Shown here one piece after another: positions 1-8,059 of a stretch of DNA of 64,000 bases (its first letter is position 1; each line of letters starts with the position of its first letter). Source of the stretch: an uncultured SAR116 cluster alpha proteobacterium (GTDB lineage: Bacteria > Pseudomonadota > Alphaproteobacteria > Puniceispirillales > Marisalimonadaceae); NCBI GenBank assembly GCA_902530325.1, contig CACAAB010000004.1:1-64000 (forward strand), read 5' to 3'. Position numbers and translations under genes: made by a program. Under the pieces are notes generated by a model. That model made no database searches and was not told the DNA's origin. It worked only from the letters and a program-made list of their open reading frames with translations.

Positions 1-608
1 TTGTTGGATAAATTAATAATATTTGGCACTCTTGAAATTATATTTTTTTCAAGTTTTTGCGACATTTTGTTATAAAAATTTCCAGAGAAACGGCAAAATC
101 TTATAATTCTTAAATAATCTTCGTCAATTCTTTTTATTGGGTCGCCTATAAAGGCAAGCTTTTTTTTATTAATATCATATTCACCATTAAGGGGGTCAAT
201 TAAATTTCCCAATGAATCTAAATATAAGCTATTTATAGTAAAATCTCTTCTTTTTGCATCCTCATTTAAACTAAAAGCGTTATCAACAAGTGCAAATCTT
301 CCAAAAGAAATTAAATCTTTCCTCAAGCTTGTTATATGATACTCTTTATCGGCTATTATAAGTGAAATAGTTTTATATTTAATATAACTTTTGTTAACTT
401 TTATATTATTTCCACAAATTTTTTTTGCGAATTTTTTTATATCTTCATTTATTACAAAATCAATGTCAGTTACTTCTTGATTAATGAGGTAATCTCTTAA
501 AGCCCCACCAACAACCCAAATTTTAACACCAAAATTTTCAGCAAGATTGAAAATAACTTTGATATTATTATCTGTTTCAAAAAATTTTTTAAATTTATTT
601 TTAATTAT
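1..608 (-). CDS. cca: CCA tRNA nucleotidyltransferase / poly(A) polymerase family, C-terminus cut by window edge
   Basis: This is a class II nucleotidyltransferase that adds or repairs the tRNA 3' CCA end (or polyadenylates RNA). Reading the minus strand gives the family head motif WVVGGALRDYL, then the DIDFVI metal-binding acidic pair. Further in are RRDFTINSLYLD and the tract DPIKRIDEDYLRIIRFCRF, all characteristic of the catalytic and neck domains. The frame is open to base 1, so the C-terminal domains lie outside. No ATG, GTG or TTG occurs in frame between the stop at 621-623 and the catalytic motif. The likely start is ATA at 606-608, seven bases after an AAGG that overlaps the upstream stop, or ATT at 603-605. 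It sits directly after the DUF6111 and Nudix genes, a common alphaproteobacterial order. Identity is firm; the start is inferred. Confidence 0.88.
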   Translation of the reverse strand, partial: MIKNKFKKFFETDNNIKVIFNLAENFGVKIWVVGGALRDYLINQEVTDIDFVINEDIKKFAKKICGNNIKVNKSYIKYKTISLIIADKEYHITSLRKDLISFGRFALVDNAFSLNEDAKRRDFTINSLYLDSLGNLIDPLNGEYDINKKKLAFIGDPIKRIDEDYLRIIRFCRFSGNFYNKMSQKLEKNIISRVPNIINLSN

Positions 609-620
609 ACAAATACCTTT

Positions 621-875
621 TTATTTTGAAAAATTTCCATCTTTGACTTTTCCATCAATTAATGTGGGTGGTTGATAGGAATAACTAGGATCATAGGAAT
701 CTATTTCTAGGTATAAAAAAGCAAATAAAACAAAAACACAAAAACCAATAACACTTACTAATGTTGAATAAAAAATTTGATTATTTTTTGTTAATTTATT
801 CAAAATATATTTTGTTAAGAAAAAAAGACCTATAGAAAAGACAACTGCTAAAAAAATGATTAAATATCGTCGCAT
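621..875 (-). CDS. DUF6111-like small membrane protein
   Basis: An 84-residue protein with two hydrophobic helices (about residues 2-21 and 33-56) and a short polar tail ending in YQPPTLIDGKVKDGNFSK. That tail resembles the conserved end of the DUF6111 family, found in Alphaproteobacteria between a Nudix hydrolase and the CCA-adding enzyme, exactly the position here. The start is the ATG at 873-875, which has a GGGAG ribosome-binding site; a longer in-frame start at 941 would lie deep inside the upstream gene. The gene overlaps the Nudix 3' end by 16 bases, suggesting translational coupling. Function is unknown. Confidence 0.7.
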   Translation of the reverse strand: MRRYLIIFLAVVFSIGLFFLTKYILNKLTKNNQIFYSTLVSVIGFCVFVLFAFLYLEIDSYDPSYSYQPPTLIDGKVKDGNFSK

Positions 876-1483
876 GGTGGAAACTCCCTCAAACCTAATC
901 CTGCAGATATAGTTACTAACACTCTTGCTGTTAACCCCCAAATATTCTTACCATCAAAGTTTATTGTCCATGTCATGGACATACTTGAGTTGATAGGTGG
1001 TTTTTCTCTTAAATGAAACTTCGGCAATAACAGATATTCAGTTGGAGGAAAGAAAATTTGTTCTACCTCACTCAAATTTGGTTTTAATAATTTTTGCCAA
1101 TTCGTTTTAGAATTTATTATCCCTAGAAACGGTGTAACTACATAACCTGTACCAGTAAAAAATTTTGGTAAATTTCCTACTATATTGTAATGCTCTCTAA
1201 AAATATTTATTTCTTCTTTAGTTTCTCTTATCGCTGTCTCTTTTAAATTTAAATCTCCATTTTCTTTTTTACCACCCGGGAAAGCAATTTGCCCTGCATG
1301 TTTTCTTAAATTATCTTTTCTCTTTATCATTAAAATCGAACTATTTTTTTTTATTTCGTCATTAATAAATAATACCAAAACACTCGCTTTATTATACTTA
1401 TCATCTGATCGGTCTTTATCACCTGCGTTTCTTACTCTATGAATGCAAGTTTCAAGATCAGTTTTAGATATGGTTTTTATCAT
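860..1483 (-). CDS. Nudix hydrolase, CoA pyrophosphatase type
   Basis: A 207-residue Nudix hydrolase predicted to cleave coenzyme A or related nucleotide diphosphates. Residues 51-71 carry the CoA-specific NuCoA motif (LMIKRKDNLRKHAGQIAFPGG without gaps, one residue over 20, here cited by position), followed at 70-92 by the Nudix box with the RETKEE metal-binding core. Spacing between the GG pair and REtxEE is that of CoA pyrophosphatases. It starts the short operon that continues into DUF6111 and cca. The length is normal for the family. Confidence 0.88.
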   Translation of the reverse strand: MIKTISKTDLETCIHRVRNAGDKDRSDDKYNKASVLVLFINDEIKKNSSILMIKRKDNLRKHAGQIAFPGGKKENGDLNLKETAIRETKEEINIFREHYNIVGNLPKFFTGTGYVVTPFLGIINSKTNWQKLLKPNLSEVEQIFFPPTEYLLLPKFHLREKPPINSSMSMTWTINFDGKNIWGLTARVLVTISAGLGLREFPPCDDI

Positions 1484-1561
1484 AGACTTAAAGTTTAAAT
1501 AATTATTTTTTAAATATTAATAATGTATTATTATAATTTATTAAACAATGATGAAATTTTA

Positions 1562-2476
1562 ATGTATATATATCTACCTATAGCAGAGCAGCCAATTCAC
1601 TCATTAGCAATTTTAGGCGTTGGTGCATTTCTTGGTCTTATCATGGGATTAGTTGGTGTAGGTGGGGGGTTTCTTCTAACCCCAATTATGATGTTTTTAG
1701 GCATACCACCACCCGTTGCAGTTGCCTCAGTTGCCAACCAATTAGTTGCGCCTTCAGTTTCAGGTGTTTTATCTCATTGGAAAAGAAGTAATGTTGATTT
1801 TAAAATGGGTACCGTTTTACTATTAGGTGGTGTTGCAGGATCTTCGATTGGAGTAATTTTATTTAATTTTTTGGGAAAAATTGGACAATTAGACTTTGTT
1901 ATTAAATCATCCTATGTAATTTTTTTAACAATCATTGGCAGCCTAATGTTTGCAGAATCACTTAGGTTAATTTTAAGAACAAGAAAAGGAAAAATCTCAA
2001 GAGGAAAACTTCATCAACATAATTGGTTACATGGATTACCTTTTAAAATTAGATTTAGGAAATCAAAATTATATATTTCAATTTTATTACCTATTTTAAT
2101 TGGGGTTATAGTTGGTATCTTTGCTGCTTTGATGGGAATTGGTGGTGGCTTTATCATTGTGCCTGCAATGATATACCTTTTAGGCATGCCTACGTCTTTA
2201 GTTGTTGGAACATCCTTATTTCAAATCATTTTTGTTGCTGCAAACACAACTATTCTTCAAGCATCACAAAATCAAACTGTTGATATAGTACTTGCAACAA
2301 TATTACTGTTAGGTTCTGTGATAGGTGTCCAAGTAGGTTCAAGGTTTACAAATATTTTAAGAGGAGAATATTTAAGGTTGATTTTATCTTCCATAATTAT
2401 TTTAGTAAGCTTAAAACTTTTAATTGATTTGATTACTGTTCCTTCTGATCTTTTTTCGGTAATAATAAGCAGGTAA
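1562..2476 (+). CDS. TauE/SafE-family sulfite/anion exporter
   Basis: A polytopic inner-membrane protein of the TauE/SafE (TSUP) family, about eight membrane helices in two repeated halves. Each half opens with a glycine-rich signature: GLVGVGGGFLLTP near the N-terminus and AALMGIGGGFIIVPA in the middle, with a charged loop of about 45 residues between the halves. Family members export or import sulfite, sulfonates or other small organosulfur anions; the substrate cannot be read from sequence. I chose the ATG at 1562 (304 residues, MYIYLPIAEQP), which matches the usual family N-terminus, over the upstream ATG at 1523. It is followed six bases later by the TIGR02186 gene, its usual partner. 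Confidence 0.88.
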   Translation: MYIYLPIAEQPIHSLAILGVGAFLGLIMGLVGVGGGFLLTPIMMFLGIPPPVAVASVANQLVAPSVSGVLSHWKRSNVDFKMGTVLLLGGVAGSSIGVILFNFLGKIGQLDFVIKSSYVIFLTIIGSLMFAESLRLILRTRKGKISRGKLHQHNWLHGLPFKIRFRKSKLYISILLPILIGVIVGIFAALMGIGGGFIIVPAMIYLLGMPTSLVVGTSLFQIIFVAANTTILQASQNQTVDIVLATILLLGSVIGVQVGSRFTNILRGEYLRLILSSIIILVSLKLLIDLITVPSDLFSVIISR

Positions 2477-2482
2477 TTTAAG

Positions 2483-3232
2483 ATGAATTATTTTTTTCAT
2501 ATTAATATATTTTTTTTAATATTATTTCTAACATCAAATACTTATGCACAAAATCAAATAGTTGCGGATTTATCACAAGAAAATGTAAAAATTTCAACAG
2601 ATTTTCAAGGTGCTAAGATACTTTTATTTGGTGCCTATGACGGTCAAAAGGGAGATGATATAATAGTAATTGTTACAGGACCCAAAGGATTAGTTACCGT
2701 TCAAAAGAAAGAAAAAATACTTGGTGTTTGGGTTAATACAAGAAAAGTTAATTATATTAATTCTCCAAAATATTTAAGTATTTCATCAAATAGAAAAATT
2801 GAAGAAATTCTCAATAAAAAAACTCAAAAGATATCAGAGATTGGATTAAATAATTTGAAAATAAGGATGCAACCAGGTATTAAAGTTGAAAACGAAAAAG
2901 AATGGAGACAAGCACTTACTAGAAACATGTTAAAATCAAATTTATGGAGTATAAATGAAAACTCTGTGAGTTTGAACAAAGATGCACTTTTTAGATCATA
3001 TTTAGAATTACCATCCAATGTAATTACTGGTCAGTTTGAAGTTAAGATTCTACATTATCGTGATAGTAAACTTGTGTCACAGCAAATAAATTCAATCAAT
3101 GTTTCAAAATCAGGTATTAGTGAAGAAATTTACAATATAGCTCAAAATTACTCTACTTTATATGGTATTTTTGCAGTTTTGTTAGCAGTTTTAGTCGGTT
3201 GGGGATCCAATCTAGTTTTTAGAAAAGTTTGA
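2483..3232 (+). CDS. TIGR02186-family membrane-anchored protein
   Basis: A 249-residue protein with an N-terminal signal peptide (about residues 1-22), a long predicted periplasmic domain and one C-terminal membrane helix (about 225-246). The length, the C-terminal anchor and the position right behind a TauE/SafE exporter match the TIGR02186 family of alphaproteobacterial proteins. It probably works with the exporter, perhaps as a periplasmic accessory, but no activity is known to me. It is co-directional with the exporter and the universal stress protein gene that follows. Confidence 0.75.
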   Translation: MNYFFHINIFFLILFLTSNTYAQNQIVADLSQENVKISTDFQGAKILLFGAYDGQKGDDIIVIVTGPKGLVTVQKKEKILGVWVNTRKVNYINSPKYLSISSNRKIEEILNKKTQKISEIGLNNLKIRMQPGIKVENEKEWRQALTRNMLKSNLWSINENSVSLNKDALFRSYLELPSNVITGQFEVKILHYRDSKLVSQQINSINVSKSGISEEIYNIAQNYSTLYGIFAVLLAVLVGWGSNLVFRKV

Positions 3233-3242
3233 TGAGGAATTA

Positions 3243-3749
3243 ATGACTAATAAAAGTGTAAATAATAAGTCTAAAGTTTCAAAACCGAGAAACAGATTAT
3301 TCTTAGTTGTAGCAGATGATAGTAAGGAGTTACATCAAGCTCTTTATTATGCTGCAAGAAGAGCCGCAACAGCTGGTGGAGAAGTTGCATTATTTAGATG
3401 CATTGAACCTATTGAAGGACAGCTTTGGGGGGGAGTTACTGAAATCATGGAAGCAGAAGCTGAACAAACTAGTAAAAATCTACTTCTAGAACTAAGTGAA
3501 TATTGTGAAAAACTGGGGGCACCCAAACCTAGAACATTTGTTCGAAAAGGAATTCTTCATGAAGAACTCTTTAATTTAATCGATAAAGAAAAAGCTATAA
3601 GAGTGTTAGTTTTGGGAGTTTCAACAGAACATGGAAATCCTGGCCCTTTGATCAACTATGTAATAAATAAGGGTAGTACTGAGTGCAGAGTACCCATTAC
3701 TATAGTGCCTGGAAATCTTACAGATGATCAAATCGATGCGCTTGTTTAA
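3243..3749 (+). CDS. Universal stress protein (UspA) family
   Basis: A 168-residue UspA-fold protein. The core is LFLVVADDSKELHQALYYA at the first strand and helix, then an HEEL segment and the strand VLVLGVSTEHG. The glycine pattern after that strand (GNPGPLINYVINKG) resembles the ATP-binding G-x2-G-x9-G loop but is not a perfect match, so nucleotide binding is uncertain. The start ATG has a GAGG ribosome-binding site 10 bases after the TIGR02186 stop. It likely forms an operon with TauE and TIGR02186. Role: stress-linked cytoplasmic protein of unspecified function. Confidence 0.85.
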   Translation: MTNKSVNNKSKVSKPRNRLFLVVADDSKELHQALYYAARRAATAGGEVALFRCIEPIEGQLWGGVTEIMEAEAEQTSKNLLLELSEYCEKLGAPKPRTFVRKGILHEELFNLIDKEKAIRVLVLGVSTEHGNPGPLINYVINKGSTECRVPITIVPGNLTDDQIDALV

Positions 3750-3809
3750 AATAATAGTTGATTTTAATTAAACTAACTTTATACGTATATTAAAAATTAT
3801 GAGTGATTT

Positions 3810-4340
3810 ATGTTCAAGAGATTATTTATTATTATATTAGGGATAATGTGTGTAACAATGGTAAAACCAGTAAAAAAAGCAACTGCAAGTTCAAGTAAAT
3901 TTATAACAATTGAAACATCTAAAGGGAAAGTTGTAATTGAGACTTTGCCAAAAATTGCACCTAACCACGTTAAAAGGATTAAAGAATTAGTTAAGCAAGG
4001 ATTTTACGATGGGATAATTTTCCATAGAGTCATAGAAGGTTTTATGGCTCAGACAGGTGATCCTGATGGTAATGGTACAGGTGGATCTGGAAAGAATTTA
4101 AAAGCTGAGTTCTCAGATTACAAATACAAGTATGGAACTGTTGGAATGGCTAGGTCTATGAATCCAGACAGTGGAGATAGTCAATTTTTCATATGTTTTG
4201 ATGGATGTGGTCATCTGACAGGTCAGTATACAGTATGGGGTCAGGTAATCTCGGGTATGGAAGCAATTGAAAACCTAGCAGTAGGTGAACCTCCTAACAA
4301 TCCAGATAAAATGATATCAGTTAAGCTCGGTAAAAAATAA
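3810..4340 (+). CDS. Peptidyl-prolyl cis-trans isomerase, cyclophilin type, exported
   Basis: A 176-residue cyclophilin that catalyses proline cis-trans isomerisation. Residues 1-26 are a basic and hydrophobic signal peptide, so it probably acts in the periplasm. The active-site segment starts at F71-H72-R73 (FHRVIEGFMAQTGDP), followed by GNGTGGSG and the SQFFICF strand, all typical of bacterial PpiA/PpiB proteins. It ends three bases before the convergent pyruvate kinase stop, and no terminator hairpin is evident between the two. Highly confident for family; PpiA-like by location. Confidence 0.93.
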   Translation: MFKRLFIIILGIMCVTMVKPVKKATASSSKFITIETSKGKVVIETLPKIAPNHVKRIKELVKQGFYDGIIFHRVIEGFMAQTGDPDGNGTGGSGKNLKAEFSDYKYKYGTVGMARSMNPDSGDSQFFICFDGCGHLTGQYTVWGQVISGMEAIENLAVGEPPNNPDKMISVKLGKK

Positions 4341-4342
4341 AT

Positions 4343-5758
4343 TTAAATTTCAACAACTCTAATTGAATTTGTCGAACCAGATATTCCAAAAGGCATGCCT
4401 GCCACTACTACTATTGTATCACCTTCTTTTGCAAAATTTTTGATTTTTATAATCTCTCTTGCCTCTTGTATTGCTGCTTCATAACCTTGAACTTTACTAA
4501 AAAAAGGACATGCTCCCCATAATAGTGATAGCTTTCTTTTTACATTAATTTCAGGTGTCATAACTACTAATAATAAATTTGAACGTTCTCTGGACATTCT
4601 ATAAGCCGTATTTCCAGATGCTGTAAAAGCAACAACAGCTTTTGCATTTACAGACTCGGCCAAACTTACAGCAGAACGTGATACAGCATTATAAATAAAA
4701 TTTTCTTTTCTTAAATTTTGTGGACCATCGCCTGGGTGAATTTTAATATGATTTTCTGCTGATGTTATTATTCTATCCATAATGTTTACAGTTTCAATGG
4801 GATAAGTACCAACAGCAGTTTCTGCAGATAGCATGACTGCATCTGCGCCATCAAAAACAGCAGTAGCAACATCAGAAGCCTCTGCTCGTGTTGGCGATGG
4901 TGTTTCAATCATAGATTCGAGCATTTGTGTAGCAACTATAACTGGCTTACCTGCTTGTCTACATTTTAGAATAATTTCTTTTTGTATACCTGGAACTTCT
5001 TCAGGTGCTATTTCAACTCCTAAATCACCTCTTGCGACCATTATACCATCGCAAGCTTCAATTATTTCATTTAACTCTTCTAGAGCAGATGGCTTTTCTA
5101 TTTTTGCAATTACACCGGCTTTATCAAGAATATATTTTTTTACCTCTTCTACATCTCTTAATTTCTGAACAAACGAAAGAGCTATCCAATCAATTTCTTG
5201 ATTTAATATAAATTTGAGGTCTTCAATGTCTTTAGAGGTCAAAGGGCTTGTATTTAACACAACATCTGGAAGATTAATACCTTTATTACTTTTAATAACT
5301 CCTCCCACTATAACTTCAGTTTTTATTTCATCTTTCGATATATCGTTCACTTTAAATTGTAATTTTCCATCATCCATAAGTATGTTTGAGCCAATTGACA
5401 AACTTTTAAAAATTTCATCATGTGGTAAATTAACCCTTTTAAAATCTCCAATTTCTGGATCTTTGTCAAAAATGAAATTACTTCCCTTGATCACTTTTGA
5501 TTCATTTTTGACTCTACCAATTCTAAATTTTGGTCCTTGAAGATCAGCAAGAATTGCAACGTTAGAATTCATTTCTTTTTCTGCTGATCTTATATATGAA
5601 ATTCTTTTTAAATGGTCTCCGTGATTACCATGACTAAAATTTAGACGAAAAACATTTACACCTGTTTTTATTAAATTTTTTATCAACTTTTGATTGTCTG
5701 TTGCAGTTCCAATTGTTGCAACTATTTTAGTTGATCGTGGTAATTTAGAGTTTATCAT
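4343..5758 (-). CDS. pyk: Pyruvate kinase
   Basis: Catalyses phosphoenolpyruvate plus ADP to pyruvate plus ATP, the last step of glycolysis. The 471 residues carry the family landmarks in order: PRSTKIVATIGTATDN at the N-terminus, VFRLNFSHG, LADLQGPKFRIG, the catalytic IAKIEKPSALEEL, MVARGDLGVE, and TQMLESMIETPSPTRAE. A C-terminal domain with HPGDGPQ and AFTASGNTAYRMSRERS follows. Full length and intact. It is transcribed alone, away from the small gene at 5881. Confidence 0.97.
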   Translation of the reverse strand: MINSKLPRSTKIVATIGTATDNQKLIKNLIKTGVNVFRLNFSHGNHGDHLKRISYIRSAEKEMNSNVAILADLQGPKFRIGRVKNESKVIKGSNFIFDKDPEIGDFKRVNLPHDEIFKSLSIGSNILMDDGKLQFKVNDISKDEIKTEVIVGGVIKSNKGINLPDVVLNTSPLTSKDIEDLKFILNQEIDWIALSFVQKLRDVEEVKKYILDKAGVIAKIEKPSALEELNEIIEACDGIMVARGDLGVEIAPEEVPGIQKEIILKCRQAGKPVIVATQMLESMIETPSPTRAEASDVATAVFDGADAVMLSAETAVGTYPIETVNIMDRIITSAENHIKIHPGDGPQNLRKENFIYNAVSRSAVSLAESVNAKAVVAFTASGNTAYRMSRERSNLLLVVMTPEINVKRKLSLLWGACPFFSKVQGYEAAIQEAREIIKIKNFAKEGDTIVVVAGMPFGISGSTNSIRVVEI

Positions 5759-5880
5759 AATTTATCCTTTTATATTCATCTTTATACATTAATTTTCAAA
5801 AAAAATATTAAATTTATTTTTTAAAAATTAAAATCGGCAAGCTATTTGCAAACTCCAAATATACTACAGGAGAAATATAG

Positions 5881-6090
5881 ATGGCCCAGATTGTCCCTTT
5901 TCCACTTGATAAAGTACGAAAGTCAAAAAAAGGAAATGATTTTAACGAAAAACACATTTTACATATGATTAAAAATATTAGAAAAAATTATCCTCCATCA
6001 CTTTGGAATACCGTTTATCAACTTACAAAACAAGGTCATATTGATAATGATGATTATTATAACCCTGGAGATGTAAAACCCCAAAAATAA
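5881..6090 (+). CDS. Small hypothetical protein, 69 residues
   Basis: I do not recognise this protein. It is short, basic and soluble-looking, starting MAQIVPFPLDKVRKSKKG and ending with an acidic stretch (IDNDDYYNPGD). The start has a good AGGAG ribosome-binding site (5870-5874), which supports it being real. It lies between the divergent pyruvate kinase gene and a GST-like gene. The IPFP-type N-terminus is seen in several unrelated short alphaproteobacterial proteins, so it is weak evidence. No function is proposed. Confidence 0.6.
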   Translation: MAQIVPFPLDKVRKSKKGNDFNEKHILHMIKNIRKNYPPSLWNTVYQLTKQGHIDNDDYYNPGDVKPQK

Positions 6091-6165
6091 GTTTTTGTAT
6101 TAAATTTCATTTCGAAAAATAAAAGGATTTCATAATTTATAAAAGTTATTTAAAGTTACTACAGA

Positions 6166-6828
6166 ATGGAAACAAATTTTAAATATCCTATTTTATATAC
6201 TTTCAGAAGATGTCCTTATGCAATTAGGGCACGATTTGCTATTAGATCATCTAAGATTGCAGTTGAAGTAAGAGAGATTAAGTTACAAGAAAAACCATCT
6301 GAATTTTTAAAATCATCTCCAAAAGGGACTGTGCCAGTTTTAATTACAAAGTCAGGTGAAGTTTTAGAGGAAAGTTTGGATATAATCAAATGGGCCTTGA
6401 GCATAAATGATCCAAATAAGTGGCTTGCTAAAGGAAAACTAGAAAATCACGAGATTACAAAACTTTTAGATGATCTTGAAAATAAATTTAAGCCTAATTT
6501 AGATAAATATAAATATCGAAATAGATTTTTTGGGGTTGATCAATGTTTATTTAGAGATAAAAATTTAAACTTTATTGAAAAATTAAATTCTTACCTCGAA
6601 AAAAACAAATCACTTAATTGTGAACATCTTACTTTTTTAGATTATTCTATATTCCCGTTCATTAGACAATTTAGAAATGTTGATCAAGCGTGGTTTGATA
6701 AATTAAATTTTAATTATTTAAACAAGTGGGTAAATCAAATCATTGATAGTAAAGACTTTTCATCTATAATGAAAAAATTCAAAAAATGGGAACCAAATGA
6801 TGTTCCGATTTATACATATTTTGATTAA
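6166..6828 (+). CDS. Glutathione S-transferase-like protein
   Basis: A 220-residue protein with a thioredoxin-fold N-terminal domain: PILYTFRRCPYAIRARFAI places a possible redox or glutathione-site Cys at residue 16. The domain ends with the family's GTVPVLITKSGEVLEESLDI segment, which carries the cis-proline. The C-terminal half is helical, as in glutathione S-transferases, but is diverged. It is 23 bases upstream of the thiolase start at 6852, so the two may be co-transcribed. Substrate unknown. Confidence 0.78.
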   Translation: METNFKYPILYTFRRCPYAIRARFAIRSSKIAVEVREIKLQEKPSEFLKSSPKGTVPVLITKSGEVLEESLDIIKWALSINDPNKWLAKGKLENHEITKLLDDLENKFKPNLDKYKYRNRFFGVDQCLFRDKNLNFIEKLNSYLEKNKSLNCEHLTFLDYSIFPFIRQFRNVDQAWFDKLNFNYLNKWVNQIIDSKDFSSIMKKFKKWEPNDVPIYTYFD

Positions 6829-6851
6829 TTTATTTGCCTAGGAGAAATTTT

Positions 6852-8054
6852 ATGTCAGAAGCTTTTATTTGCGAGGGAACAAGAACTCCAATTGGGAAAT
6901 TTGGGGGAAGTTTATCTTCGGTAAGAACTGATGATCTTGCTGCTTTGCCTCTTATGTCACTAAAAAATAAATTAAATAAAACTGACTGGGAAAACTTAGA
7001 AGAAGTTTTTTATGGTAATGCTAATCAAGCAGGTGAAGACAATCGTAACATCGCAAGAATGGCTCTTCTTTTAGCAGATCTTCCACATTCTGTTCCAGGT
7101 ATCACACTTAACAGATTATGTGCATCAGGTATGGAAGCTATTTCAAGTGCATCAAGAATGATAAAGTCTAATGAAGCAGATATGACTATTGCAGGAGGTG
7201 CAGAAAGTATGAGTCGAGCTCCCTTTGTCATGCCTAAAGCTAATACAGCATTTTCTAGGAATGCAGAAATATATGATACAACTATAGGTTGGCGATTTGT
7301 AAACCCTAAAATGAAAGCTAATTACGGTATAGATTCGATGCCAGAAACTGCAGAAAACGTTGCAGAAAAATATCAAGTTAGCAGAGATGACCAAGACAAA
7401 ATGGCTCTTTCTAGTCAAATAAAGGCTTCTGCCGCAATTCAAAATGGAAGATTGGCTAAAGAGATTACTCCCGTAGAAATCCCTCAAAGAAAAGGTGAAA
7501 TATTAATATTTGACAAGGACGAACATCCTAGAAGCACATCAATTGAAAAACTTTCTTCACTTCCTACACCATTTAGAAATAATGGTACTGTTACTGCAGG
7601 AAATGCTAGTGGCGTTAACGATGGTGCGGCAGCGATGGTAATTGCAAGTGAAGAAGGAGTAAAACGAAATCATTTAACAGCCAGAGCAAGAATAATTTCG
7701 GCAGCTAGTTCTGGAGTTGAGCCAGCGTTTATGGGTATTGGACCTGTGCCAGCTTCTTTAAAAGCCCTTAAAATAGCTAATATTAAAATTAAAGATATTG
7801 ATATTATTGAAATAAATGAAGCTTTTGCTGCACAAGGTTTGGCTAGTTTAAGGTCTCTTGGTATTGAAGATGACGATGATCGAGTAAATCCTAATGGTGG
7901 AGCAATAGCACTAGGTCATCCTCTTGGCATGTCTGGAACAAGACTAGTTCTTACGGCAACTCAAGAATTAATTGAAAAAAACTTAAAATACGCATTATGT
8001 ACAATGTGCGTTGGTGTTGGCCAAGGAAGTGCTGTTATAATAGAAAGAGTCTAA
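6852..8054 (+). CDS. Thiolase, 3-oxoadipyl-CoA / acetyl-CoA acetyltransferase type
   Basis: A 400-residue thiolase that cleaves or condenses 3-ketoacyl-CoA. The nucleophile Cys90 is in NRLCASGMEA, the active-site His in GHPLGMSGTR, and the second Cys in LCTMCVGVGQG. Long stretches such as NQAGEDNRNIARMALLLA, DTTIGWRFVNP and GTVTAGNASGVNDGAAA are most like PcaF, the beta-ketoadipate pathway thiolase, rather than PhaA. No other beta-ketoadipate gene is in the window, so the real substrate is open. I chose ATG 6852, which has GGAG at 6841-6844, over the upstream ATG at 6834. Confidence 0.92.
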   Translation: MSEAFICEGTRTPIGKFGGSLSSVRTDDLAALPLMSLKNKLNKTDWENLEEVFYGNANQAGEDNRNIARMALLLADLPHSVPGITLNRLCASGMEAISSASRMIKSNEADMTIAGGAESMSRAPFVMPKANTAFSRNAEIYDTTIGWRFVNPKMKANYGIDSMPETAENVAEKYQVSRDDQDKMALSSQIKASAAIQNGRLAKEITPVEIPQRKGEILIFDKDEHPRSTSIEKLSSLPTPFRNNGTVTAGNASGVNDGAAAMVIASEEGVKRNHLTARARIISAASSGVEPAFMGIGPVPASLKALKIANIKIKDIDIIEINEAFAAQGLASLRSLGIEDDDDRVNPNGGAIALGHPLGMSGTRLVLTATQELIEKNLKYALCTMCVGVGQGSAVIIERV

Positions 8055-8059
8055 ATAAA

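Noticed and set aside
3750..3809. Possible tRNA or small RNA between the stress protein and cyclophilin genes
   Set aside because: Only 60 AT-rich bases, with no cloverleaf or conserved motif. No tRNA was seen anywhere in the window.
7152..7487. Minus-strand reading frame inside the thiolase gene
   Set aside because: It is a shadow of the well-supported thiolase reading frame, with odd composition and no start signals.
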